Source: Alphaproteobacteria bacterium
Lineage (GTDB): Bacteria; Pseudomonadota; Alphaproteobacteria; CAAHEQ01; UBA3637
Direction of reading: 5' to 3'
DNA length: 44,682 nt
Assembly (NCBI GenBank): GCA_017412085.1
Contig: JAFPYS010000007.1
Location: forward strand, 1-44,682
How positions within the stretch are numbered: position 1 is the first letter of the stretch; every line of letters begins with the position of its first letter. The translations under genes were made by a program, and so were the position numbers. The notes under the pieces were generated by a model. The model was not told where the DNA came from and made no database searches. It saw only the letters and a program-made list of their open reading frames with translations. Below, in pieces: positions 17,013 to 23,690 of the stretch.

Positions 17013-17644
17013 TGCAAAAATCTTTACGCGATTTGTTTAATAATCCTAATTTGTTTGATCAAGCAATTCAGTTGGCCTCTGGATCGAAAGCTGCTGCTTA
17101 TGAACGATTAGAATTTTTGGGTGATCGTGTTCTGGGATTAGTTGTTGCAGAAATGCTATATCAAACTTATTCAAAAGAAAAAGAGGGGGCGCTTGCTAAA
17201 CGCTTTGTTGCTTTAACACGCGAAGAAACGTTGGCTGACGTTGCTCACCTGTGGCGATTGAATAAACTTGTCAAAACCACAGACTCAGAGTTAAAAGAAA
17301 ACAATTCTGTTTTGTCGGACGTGTGCGAAGCCGTGTTGGGTGCTTTGTATTTAGATCAAGGATTGGAAGCTGTCAAACATCTGATGTTGCCCGTGTGGAT
17401 GCCACTTATGGAATCAAACGCACAAGCACCACAAGATCCTAAATCGGCTTGCCAGGAATGGGCCCAACACAATTTTAAATGCTTACCAATTTATAAAACC
17501 ATAGAGCAAATGGGAACCGAGCATGAGCCTGTTTTCAAGGTGCAAGTTAAAGTTGGCAAATTAACCGCTTTTGGTGTAGGACACAACAAAAAAGAGGCCG
17601 AAAAAGAGGCCGCACGAAATCTTTTGGAGCAGCATCATGGCTGA
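17012..17644 (+). CDS. rnc: Ribonuclease III
   Basis: RNase III cuts double-stranded RNA, including the rRNA precursor. The start at 17012 follows AAGGATT and gives 210 residues, slightly short but complete. The signature ERLEFLGDRVLGL (31-43) and the second acidic site (DVCEAVLGALYLDQG, near 107) are present. A double-stranded-RNA-binding domain fills the last 70 residues and ends KEAEKEAARNLLEQ. It overlaps era by 8 bp. Confidence 0.95.
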   Translation: MQKSLRDLFNNPNLFDQAIQLASGSKAAAYERLEFLGDRVLGLVVAEMLYQTYSKEKEGALAKRFVALTREETLADVAHLWRLNKLVKTTDSELKENNSVLSDVCEAVLGALYLDQGLEAVKHLMLPVWMPLMESNAQAPQDPKSACQEWAQHNFKCLPIYKTIEQMGTEHEPVFKVQVKVGKLTAFGVGHNKKEAEKEAARNLLEQHHG

Positions 17645-18530
17645 ACAAAAATGTGCGTTTGTAGCAATTTTGGGTGCTCCTAATGCGGGCAAATCCACCC
17701 TGTTAAACCATATTATTGGCAGCAAAATTTCTATTGTCTCCCCCAAAGTACAAACAACACGCGGCAAAGTTCGCGGCATTTTCATTAAAGACAATACCCA
17801 GTTGATTTTGGTGGATACCGCTGGTATTTTTAAACCTTCTTGCCGCTTAGATCGTGCCATGGTCGCGGGCGCTTGGACCGAATCTGATGATGCCGACATG
17901 CGCTTGGTTTTGGTTGATGCCACAAAAGGGCTAGATAACAACACAAATCTTATCATTCAAAATCTGACAAAAACAAAAAAAAGAGCCATCTTGGCCATCA
18001 ACAAAATTGATCAAGTAACACCCACAAAACTGGCCACACTTGCAACACAAATCGGCCAAATGGAATTATGGGATGCTGTTTTTTACGTATCTGCTAAAAC
18101 TGGCAAAGGTATTCCAGAGATGATGGATTTTTTATGTACAAAAGCGACAACCTCCCCCTGGCTTTTCGATTCAGATGAAATGACCGATATGCCAGATCGT
18201 TTGTTTGCGGCCGAAGTGACGCGCGAAAAATTATTCATGAATTTAAAAAACGAACTGCCGTATCATCTAACCGTTGAGACAACTGCGTTTAAAGAGGCTG
18301 AAAAATCCATCCGCATTGAACAAAATATTATTGTAGAACGCGCTGCCCATCGTATGATTATCCTGGGGCGCGGCGGGCAAATGATTAAAAAAATCGGACA
18401 ACAATCACGTCTTGAACTGACAAAACAATTACACAAAAAAGTCAGCTTATTTTTATTCGTCAAAGTGCGCGAAAATTGGGCCGAAGATCCGACACAATAC
18501 AAACCATGGGGATTAGATTTCAATGCCTGA
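17637..18530 (+). CDS. era: GTPase Era
   Basis: Era is an essential GTPase that assists 16S rRNA 3'-end maturation and 30S assembly. The 297 residues have G1 GAPNAGKS (13-20), G2 near the VQTTRGK segment, G3 DTAG, G4 NKID and G5 SAKTGKG. A C-terminal KH domain follows, with the VERAAHRMIILGRGGQMIKK loop that grips the anti-SD end of 16S RNA. The placement between rnc and recO is the usual one. Confidence 0.97.
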   Translation: MAEQKCAFVAILGAPNAGKSTLLNHIIGSKISIVSPKVQTTRGKVRGIFIKDNTQLILVDTAGIFKPSCRLDRAMVAGAWTESDDADMRLVLVDATKGLDNNTNLIIQNLTKTKKRAILAINKIDQVTPTKLATLATQIGQMELWDAVFYVSAKTGKGIPEMMDFLCTKATTSPWLFDSDEMTDMPDRLFAAEVTREKLFMNLKNELPYHLTVETTAFKEAEKSIRIEQNIIVERAAHRMIILGRGGQMIKKIGQQSRLELTKQLHKKVSLFLFVKVRENWAEDPTQYKPWGLDFNA

Positions 18531-19221
18531 GTTTACCACGTCAAATGCTATTGTGCTCAGTTCAAAACCTTTGGGTGAAGCCGCTTTCATTGTCAGTCTG
18601 TTTACCGCCGAAAATGGTCGTCATTTGGGTGTTATCAAGAAAAAACATCCACCGGAAATTGGCACCCTTTGCCAAGCCACCTGGAAGGCCCGCCTTTCCG
18701 ATCAACTGGGATCGTTTTACTTGGAAGAAACAAAAGGATATGCCCCTTTGTTGTTGGATGACATGCCACGTCTTAATGTCTTGGCCAATTTATGCGCCAC
18801 CTTGGACAAAAGCTTACCAGAGCGCCAGTTATATCCCGAATTACATGCTCAAACATTAAATTTTTTGGACGCATTAGAACAAAAAGATTTTTATGAAAAT
18901 TATGTTCGTTTTGAGGTTGCATTACTTTCTGCATTAGGTTTTGCCCTAGATTTCAGCGAATGTGCCGGTGGCGGAGACAAAAATGATCTTGCGTATATTT
19001 CCCCAAAAACTGGTCGAGCCGTCAGCCGAGAAAAGGGACGCCCTTATCACGACAAATTATTAAAGCTTCCAAAATTTGTATGGCAAGATGCCCCAGCAAG
19101 TCCAGAAGATTTGGCCGATGGATTGGCTCTAACTGGTCATTTTTTATACAGTCATTTGGGTTCTTTGCCCTCCACACGATCCCGAATTTTAAACGATCTT
19201 CACCGGAGGCAAAATGGATAA
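18523..19221 (+). CDS. recO: DNA repair protein RecO
   Basis: RecO acts with RecR to load RecA on SSB-coated gaps. The 232-residue protein has an N-terminal OB fold (TSNAIVLSSKPLGEAAFIVS, about residues 6-25) and a helical C-terminal domain with the family segment FEVALLSALGFALDFSECA. A full four-Cys zinc site is not obvious, since only Cys in the DFSECAGGG region is seen. It overlaps era by 8 bp and queH by 8 bp, so translation is coupled along the operon. Confidence 0.9.
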   Translation: MPEFTTSNAIVLSSKPLGEAAFIVSLFTAENGRHLGVIKKKHPPEIGTLCQATWKARLSDQLGSFYLEETKGYAPLLLDDMPRLNVLANLCATLDKSLPERQLYPELHAQTLNFLDALEQKDFYENYVRFEVALLSALGFALDFSECAGGGDKNDLAYISPKTGRAVSREKGRPYHDKLLKLPKFVWQDAPASPEDLADGLALTGHFLYSHLGSLPSTRSRILNDLHRRQNG

Positions 19222-19744
19222 ATTATTGTTGTTATCTTGCTGTGCTCCCTGCTCTGTTGGTGTTATTAAAGAATTAGCCGAGAAGGGACAAAATTTTGCT
19301 GTGATGTTTTTTAACCCCAATATTCAGTCCAAAGAAGAATATCAACGACGATTACAAGAAAACAAACGCGTGTGCAAAGATTTAAAGGTGCCCTTTATTG
19401 AAGGAAAATACGTTCCCGAACTGTGGCAACAAGCCACAAAGGGATTAGAAAACGAACCCGAAAAAGGGAAACGCTGTGATGAATGTTTTTATTTTAGGCT
19501 TAAAACCGGCGCCGAATACGCCAAGAAAAATGGATTCACACGCATTTCCTCCGTTTTTGGCATTTCACGATTCAAAGATTTTGATCAAGTTTGCCGCGCC
19601 GGAAAAAAAGTTGAAGCTGAATTTGGCATTCCTTATGACACAACAAACTGGCGTAAAAATGGCGGTCTAGAGAAAGCGGAAAAGCTGGGAAAACAATACA
19701 ATTTATATCGCCAAAGTTATTGCGGATGCAAACCCAAAAAATAA
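19214..19744 (+). CDS. queH: Epoxyqueuosine reductase QueH
   Basis: QueH carries out the last step of queuosine synthesis, reducing epoxyqueuosine in tRNA, and replaces the unrelated QueG. The 176 residues contain the family cysteines: LLSCCAPCS (Cys9, Cys10, Cys13), RCDECFYFRL (about residues 87-96) and the C-terminal YCGCKP. These bind a 4Fe-4S cluster and an adjacent iron. QueH is common in anaerobes and gut bacteria. It is the last gene of the lepB operon, and no clear terminator follows. Confidence 0.92.
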   Translation: MDKLLLLSCCAPCSVGVIKELAEKGQNFAVMFFNPNIQSKEEYQRRLQENKRVCKDLKVPFIEGKYVPELWQQATKGLENEPEKGKRCDECFYFRLKTGAEYAKKNGFTRISSVFGISRFKDFDQVCRAGKKVEAEFGIPYDTTNWRKNGGLEKAEKLGKQYNLYRQSYCGCKPKK

Positions 19745-19747
19745 TGC

Positions 19748-19776
19748 TTGCACTTTTGAAAAAAATTATTTAAAAT
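19748..19776 (+). promoter_or_regulatory. Promoter of pilin-like gene 2
   Basis: TTGCAC (19748-19753) and TAAAAT (19771-19776) are 17 bp apart. Transcription near 19783 gives a leader of about 20 nt consisting mostly of a purine-rich ribosome site (GGGAGAGGAG). The spacer contains a run of seven A. Confidence 0.55.
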
Positions 19777-19803
19777 ACTTTTATCATGGGAGAGGAGAAA
19801 GAT

Positions 19804-20325
19804 ATGAAATACATAAATGAAGCGGGACGAACAATGACCGAGATGTTGGCTGTATTAGCAATCATCGGCGTTTTATCTGTCGGAACAATTGCTGGTTTTC
19901 GTCAAATGATGACAAAGCATCGCATCAACGATATCATTCACACCATTAATTTAAACAGCGTCCAAATTCTGACGGATTTAACACATCACAAATTGGCAAC
20001 GCCTGATGCTATGGATGAATATCTCAAATCCTATGCCGCGAAGTCGGGTAATTATGACATTACATTCAAAGCCCCCAGAGATGCAGATCGAGAGTTTACC
20101 GGTACGGAATTTGTTGCCGAAATTACCGATCAAAAAGGCGACCGCATCAAAGGTTCCATGTGCCGCAAATTGCTGACAACCATGGTTCAAGTAAACGGCG
20201 TTTCCGATATTGATTTCAGCGTTCACAACGAACAAATGCAAGATGGCTCCGTTGAAGATGTTACCATGCGTTTAAGCGGTAAAGCGGTCGATTTAAACGC
20301 GCTGTGCGGTAAAGACGTTTTATAA
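19804..20325 (+). CDS. Type IV pilin-like protein 2
   Basis: A 173-residue relative of the genes at 360 and 35511. The leader MKYINEAG ends in Gly8, followed by RTMTEMLAVLAIIGVLSVG with Glu at mature +5 and Arg at +1. The start at 19804 is chosen because GGAGAGGAG lies just upstream; an ATG at 19786 overlaps that site. The body (35-173) has only two Cys (in GSMCRKL and LNALCGK) and shows no similarity to the other two bodies beyond the helix. It stands alone between queH and rpsA with its own promoter. Confidence 0.8.
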   Translation: MKYINEAGRTMTEMLAVLAIIGVLSVGTIAGFRQMMTKHRINDIIHTINLNSVQILTDLTHHKLATPDAMDEYLKSYAAKSGNYDITFKAPRDADREFTGTEFVAEITDQKGDRIKGSMCRKLLTTMVQVNGVSDIDFSVHNEQMQDGSVEDVTMRLSGKAVDLNALCGKDVL

Positions 20326-20336
20326 TAAAAAAACTC

Positions 20337-20365
20337 TTGATTTTTTTGTAAAAACCTGATATACT
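20337..20365 (+). promoter_or_regulatory. rpsA promoter and structured leader
   Basis: TTGATT (20337-20342) and TATACT (20360-20365) are spaced 17 bp, with a start near 20372 and a 120-nt leader. The leader forms a 7-bp hairpin ATTGGGT/ACCCAAT (20395-20419) and, just before the ribosome site, a second stem CCACGATT/AATCGTTGG with one bulge (about 20447-20466). Ribosomal protein S1 is autoregulated in other bacteria, so these stems may be its target; that is inference. Confidence 0.55.
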
Positions 20366-20491
20366 TACTTCACTTTTCCAGAGTGGAAGGGTCTATTGGG
20401 TTTTGTATTCGCACCCAATTGTTGTTCAGAAGAATACACTAAGTCCACGATTTATAATCGTTGGCCAACCAAAAGAAACTTAAGGTATTTT

Positions 20492-22195
20492 ATGGTAAGT
20501 AAAAAACAAGAAACACCAGAAACAGAAGATTTTGGTGCATTATTAGATGAATATATGGGTACTGACAAATCCTTGCAAGGAAAAACAGTATCTGGAACAG
20601 TAACACGTATTGATGATGACGAAGTGATCGTTGATGTTGGATTAAAATCTGAAGGACGCATTCCTTTGTCCGAATTCGGTGTCCAAGCTGTTCAAGTCGG
20701 CGATATTGTAGAGGTCTTTATTGAACGTTATGAAGATCGCGAAGGTAATGCCGTTTTATCTCGTGAAAAAGCTCGTCGTGAAGAAGCTTGGGGTGATTTA
20801 GAACAAGCCATGACAAAGGGCGAACATGTAAATGGTACAATTTTTGGCCGCGTCAAAGGTGGTTTTACTGTCGATTTAAAGGGAGCTACTGCTTTCTTAC
20901 CTGGCAGCCAAATTGACGTCCGTCCAATTCGTGATATGACCCCATTAATGGGTGTTGAACAACCTTTTGCTATTTTAAAAATGGACAAAGCACGCGGAAA
21001 CATCGTTGTCTCTCGTCGTGCTGTTTTGGAAGAAGCTCGTGCTGAACAAACTTCTGAAATCATCAAGAACTTGTCCGAAGGTCAAGTGGTTGATGGTACT
21101 GTGAAAAACGTCACAGATTACGGTGCCTTTATTGATTTAGGCGGCGTAGATGGTTTGTTGCACGTCACAGATATGAGCTGGAAGCGTATTAACAATCCAG
21201 CGGAAATCTTATCTGTTGGCCAAACAATCAAAGTCCAAATTATTAAATTTAACCAAGAAACAGGCCGTATTTCTTTGGGCTTGAAACAAATGGAAACAGA
21301 CCCATGGGCTGGCGTAGAAGCCAAATTCCATGTGGGCGACAAGTTGTCTGGCAAGATCAGCAACATCACCGATTATGGTGCATTTGTTGATTTGGGCGAC
21401 GGTGTTGAAGGCTTGGTCCACGTTTCTGAAATGAGCTGGACAAAGAAAAACACACATCCAAGCAAGATTGTCACATTAAGTCAAGAAGTGAATGTGATCG
21501 TTTTGGAAGTGGATGAATCTAAACGTCGTATTTCCTTGGGCATGAAACAATTACAAGAAAACCCATGGGAAAAATTCGCCAAAGAACACAAAGTCGGCGA
21601 TGTCATTGAAGGCGAAATTAAGAACGTGATCGAATTCGGTGTCTTCATGTCTTTAACAGAAGACTTGGACGGCATGATTCACAGTTCTGACCTTGCTTGG
21701 GATAAACCAAGTGAAGAAGCCATCAAGGACTACAAGAAAGGTATGACTGTCAAAGCCAAGATTTTGGATATTGATGTCGAAAAAGAACGTATTTCTTTGG
21801 GCATCAAGCAATTGACAGAAGATCCAATGGCTGGTTCTATGGAAGGCCTGAAGAAAGGCGCCGTGGTGACTGCTGTTGTATCCGCCATTGAAGAAAATGG
21901 TCTTGAAGTCGATGTGAATGGTGTGAAAGGTTACATCAAACGCACAGACTTGGCCAAGGAACGTTCCGAACAAAAAACAGAACGTTTTGCCATTGGCGAA
22001 AAAGTGGATGCTAAAGTTGTCTCCGTTGATAACAAAGCCCACAAGGTCAATTTATCCATTAAGGCTCGCGAAATCGAAGATGAAAAACGTGCTTTGGAAG
22101 AATATGGTTCCACAAGCTCGGGCGCCTCTTTGGGCGACATCTTGGGTGCAGCTTTGGAAAAGAAAGCCAAAAAGGCCAAGAAAGACGAAGAATAA
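20492..22195 (+). CDS. rpsA: 30S ribosomal protein S1
   Basis: S1 binds mRNA leaders and helps the 30S subunit start on structured messages. The start at 20492 follows TTAAGG and gives 567 residues, the usual length for the six-domain proteobacterial form. Repeated S1 motifs are easily seen: GTVTRIDDDEVIVDVGLKSE, GTVKNVTDYGAFIDLGGVDG, GKISNITDYGAFVDLGDGVE and GEIKNVIEFGVFMSLTEDLD. A Lys-rich tail (EKKAKKAKKDEE) ends the protein. Codon use looks highly expressed. Confidence 0.97.
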   Translation: MVSKKQETPETEDFGALLDEYMGTDKSLQGKTVSGTVTRIDDDEVIVDVGLKSEGRIPLSEFGVQAVQVGDIVEVFIERYEDREGNAVLSREKARREEAWGDLEQAMTKGEHVNGTIFGRVKGGFTVDLKGATAFLPGSQIDVRPIRDMTPLMGVEQPFAILKMDKARGNIVVSRRAVLEEARAEQTSEIIKNLSEGQVVDGTVKNVTDYGAFIDLGGVDGLLHVTDMSWKRINNPAEILSVGQTIKVQIIKFNQETGRISLGLKQMETDPWAGVEAKFHVGDKLSGKISNITDYGAFVDLGDGVEGLVHVSEMSWTKKNTHPSKIVTLSQEVNVIVLEVDESKRRISLGMKQLQENPWEKFAKEHKVGDVIEGEIKNVIEFGVFMSLTEDLDGMIHSSDLAWDKPSEEAIKDYKKGMTVKAKILDIDVEKERISLGIKQLTEDPMAGSMEGLKKGAVVTAVVSAIEENGLEVDVNGVKGYIKRTDLAKERSEQKTERFAIGEKVDAKVVSVDNKAHKVNLSIKAREIEDEKRALEEYGSTSSGASLGDILGAALEKKAKKAKKDEE

Positions 22196-22215
22196 TTTCG
22201 TCTCAGCTAAAAATA

Positions 22216-22247
22216 AGCGGGCATCAAACGATGTCCGCTTTTTTTAT
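22216..22247 (+). terminator. rpsA terminator (copy 1 of a duplicated terminator)
   Basis: Arms AGCGGGCATC (22216-22225) and GATGTCCGCT (22230-22239) form a 10-bp stem with one G-U pair and loop AAAC, followed by eight T. The same hairpin, loop and T-run recur at 23217-23245. Confidence 0.93.
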
Positions 22248-22256
22248 TTTTTTATC

Positions 22257-22285
22257 TTGACATCAGAATTTATTTCTTTTACACT
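22257..22285 (+). promoter_or_regulatory. Promoter of the structured RNA / beta-barrel gene
   Basis: A perfect TTGACA (22257-22262) and TACACT (22280-22285) are 17 bp apart. Transcription is expected near 22292, at the first base of the helix described in the next entry. Confidence 0.65.
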
Positions 22286-22291
22286 TAAGTT

Positions 22292-22577
22292 GGATGAGCG
22301 GAAAACCGTTTGTCCAAAGTGCCTGAATAAGGTGCGTCAAGAGCCTCGTAAGCTCAAACATAATGGGGTAGTTTGAACACCCTACCCGAAATGGCGTGTT
22401 TCCTTTTCAAAAGTAAATACCCATTTCAGTCCCATCCTTGACTTATGGTCGGGGAGCTTGTGGTGTATGTTCAGGGGTTGTGCCCTTTCGGGGGCATAAC
22501 CTTAAAGGCCACAGGGATCATTATCATTATGTTTTGATTTACGAACTCTCCGACCACCTGATTTTTCAGGTGGTTTT
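22292..22577 (+). ncRNA. Structured RNA of unknown class, leader of beta-barrel gene
   Basis: About 286 nt with two domains. Domain A is closed by GGATG/CATCC (22292-22296, 22433-22437). It holds hairpins CGG-AAAA-CCG, GAGC/GCTC (22341-22355), GGGTAG/CTACCC (22366-22387) and a long stem GAAATGG..CCATTTC extended by GTGTTT/AAATAC (22388-22427). Domain B is closed by a 10-bp helix (22447-22456 with 22546-22555), followed by CTTGTGG/CCACAGG and a 10-bp hairpin with loop TTTCGG (22476-22501). The RNA ends in a terminator at 22554-22577, 25 bp before the next start codon. I could not match it to tmRNA, RNase P, 6S or a known riboswitch. It may be an attenuating leader or a processed small RNA. Confidence 0.6.
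22554..22577 (+). terminator. Terminator hairpin inside the beta-barrel leader
   Basis: Arms CCACCTGA (22554-22561) and TCAGGTGG (22566-22573) form a perfect 8-bp stem with loop TTTT, followed by TTTTAATTTTTT. Its first two bases are shared with the closing helix of domain B (22546-22555), so the two compete slightly. There is no room for a promoter between it and the ATG at 22603, so the downstream gene depends on read-through. Confidence 0.75.
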
Positions 22578-22602
22578 AATTTTTTAACAAAGGAGAAAAA
22601 AT

Positions 22603-23199
22603 ATGAAGAAACTTTTATTATTATCCGCAATCGCTATGGTTGCCACGAGTGCTTCCGCTTTGGAAGTGAAACCTTATGTGGAAGGTAAAGTTACCCACAA
22701 CTGGTTAAAAGCTGAATACAAAGAAACTGGATTTACCAAAGAAAATATGAGAGATAATGTTTTTGGTGGTGCTTTGGAAGTTGGTGCGAAGATCAACCAA
22801 TTTAGAGTTGGTTTAGAAGGTTATTACAATGACAAAATGGAAGATAAACTTTTGAATGTTGTGCCAGTAAAAGGTGAAACAAAAGGTTTCTTCTTGAATG
22901 GCTATTGGGATATTCCAGCAGATATTAAAGTGCCACTTAAACCGTATATCGGTGCTGGTATTGGTTACAGTTGGTTAAAAGAAACCGCCGATCTCAGGGA
23001 CTGGGGGCTTGGAAAAGAAAGTATCAAGGACAAAGATTGGGGTTGGAATGTTGGATTTGGCGTTGGCTATGTCGTCAATGAAAATATTGATTTAACACTC
23101 GGTTACAGATATGAAGATTTGGGTAAAATCAAAGATTATGATAGCAAAACCAAATTTACAAATCATAAAGTATCTTTGGGTTTAAGATATACTTTCTAA
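22603..23199 (+). CDS. Outer-membrane beta-barrel protein (OmpX/Ail-like size)
   Basis: A 198-residue protein with a Sec signal peptide (MKKLLLLSAIAMVATSASA, cut before LEVKPY). The mature part has alternating hydrophobic strands rich in Tyr, Gly and Lys (PYIGAGIGYSWL, WNVGFGVGYVV, IDLTLGYRYEDLG), and the last residue is Phe (SLGLRYTF), the BAM recognition signal. About eight strands fit an OmpX/OmpA-like small barrel. The ligand or role is unknown. AAAGGAG precedes the ATG. The long structured leader upstream implies post-transcriptional control. Confidence 0.85.
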   Translation: MKKLLLLSAIAMVATSASALEVKPYVEGKVTHNWLKAEYKETGFTKENMRDNVFGGALEVGAKINQFRVGLEGYYNDKMEDKLLNVVPVKGETKGFFLNGYWDIPADIKVPLKPYIGAGIGYSWLKETADLRDWGLGKESIKDKDWGWNVGFGVGYVVNENIDLTLGYRYEDLGKIKDYDSKTKFTNHKVSLGLRYTF

Positions 23200-23216
23200 A
23201 TGAAACAAAAGACGAA

Positions 23217-23245
23217 AGCGGGCATCAAACGATGTCCGCTTTTTT
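23217..23245 (+). terminator. Terminator after beta-barrel gene (copy 2)
   Basis: AGCGGGCATC (23217-23226), loop AAAC, GATGTCCGCT (23231-23240), then five T. Nearly 30 bp are identical to the rpsA terminator at 22216. It may also stop the convergent HNH gene, whose stop codon lies at 23244-23246. Confidence 0.9.
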
Positions 23246-23690
23246 ATCCCTTTCTTAAGAAGCGATACCAGTTGCCAGAATTACGAGTTTGCTGCAACAC
23301 TTTGTCAATCCAACCATTATATTCCCGACGCAACGCCACGCGCGGAAAGTCCGGCACATCAATTGTCACCGTCTCGCCCACTTTAATCCCTTTTAACGCC
23401 GGATCAAAACATTTTTTGTTGATAAATTTATGCAAACTGCGCTCAATTAAACACATATTGGAAAACTTATTCAATCCACCGCCTGACAATGGCACAATGT
23501 GATGCACATCAAACCCAGAGGGAGCCAATCCGCGCGAGGCCCGAATTAAATTGATCTCATGGCTATAAGGATTCAACCGTCCCGTCCGATAAAGCCACAG
23601 TACAAACACTTTGTTCAATCGCTTGTGATCAAATTCTTTGCGCAAACGCTTGGTAACTTCTGGTGGTTGCAATGTAAATTTTACCGTCAT
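23244..23690 (-). CDS. Small HNH nuclease-domain protein
   Basis: A 148-residue stand-alone protein with an HNH motif: His63-His64 in FDVHHIVPLSGGG, Asn78 in KFSNMC and His87 in ERSLHKF. These form a beta-beta-alpha-metal site able to cut DNA. No zinc-binding Cys pairs or DNA-recognition domain are obvious; the N-terminal 50 residues are basic. Its ATG abuts the recG stop codon with no gap, and the ribosome site AAGGCGG lies inside recG, so it is co-transcribed with recG. A repair, mobile-element or host-defence role cannot be told apart. Confidence 0.8.
   Translation of the reverse strand: MTVKFTLQPPEVTKRLRKEFDHKRLNKVFVLWLYRTGRLNPYSHEINLIRASRGLAPSGFDVHHIVPLSGGGLNKFSNMCLIERSLHKFINKKCFDPALKGIKVGETVTIDVPDFPRVALRREYNGWIDKVLQQTRNSGNWYRFLRKG

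Noticed and set aside
19754-19770. Seven-A tract in the promoter spacer of pilin-like gene 2 as a second slippage switch
   Set aside because: A-tracts of this length are common in this AT-rich genome, so there is no reason to single it out.
22292-22577. Assignment of the structured RNA to tmRNA, RNase P, 6S RNA or cobalamin riboswitch
   Set aside because: No tag ORF, no T-loop with CCA, no GAGGAAAGUC or ACAGAAA of RNase P, no long single hairpin of 6S, and no B12-box-like core were found.
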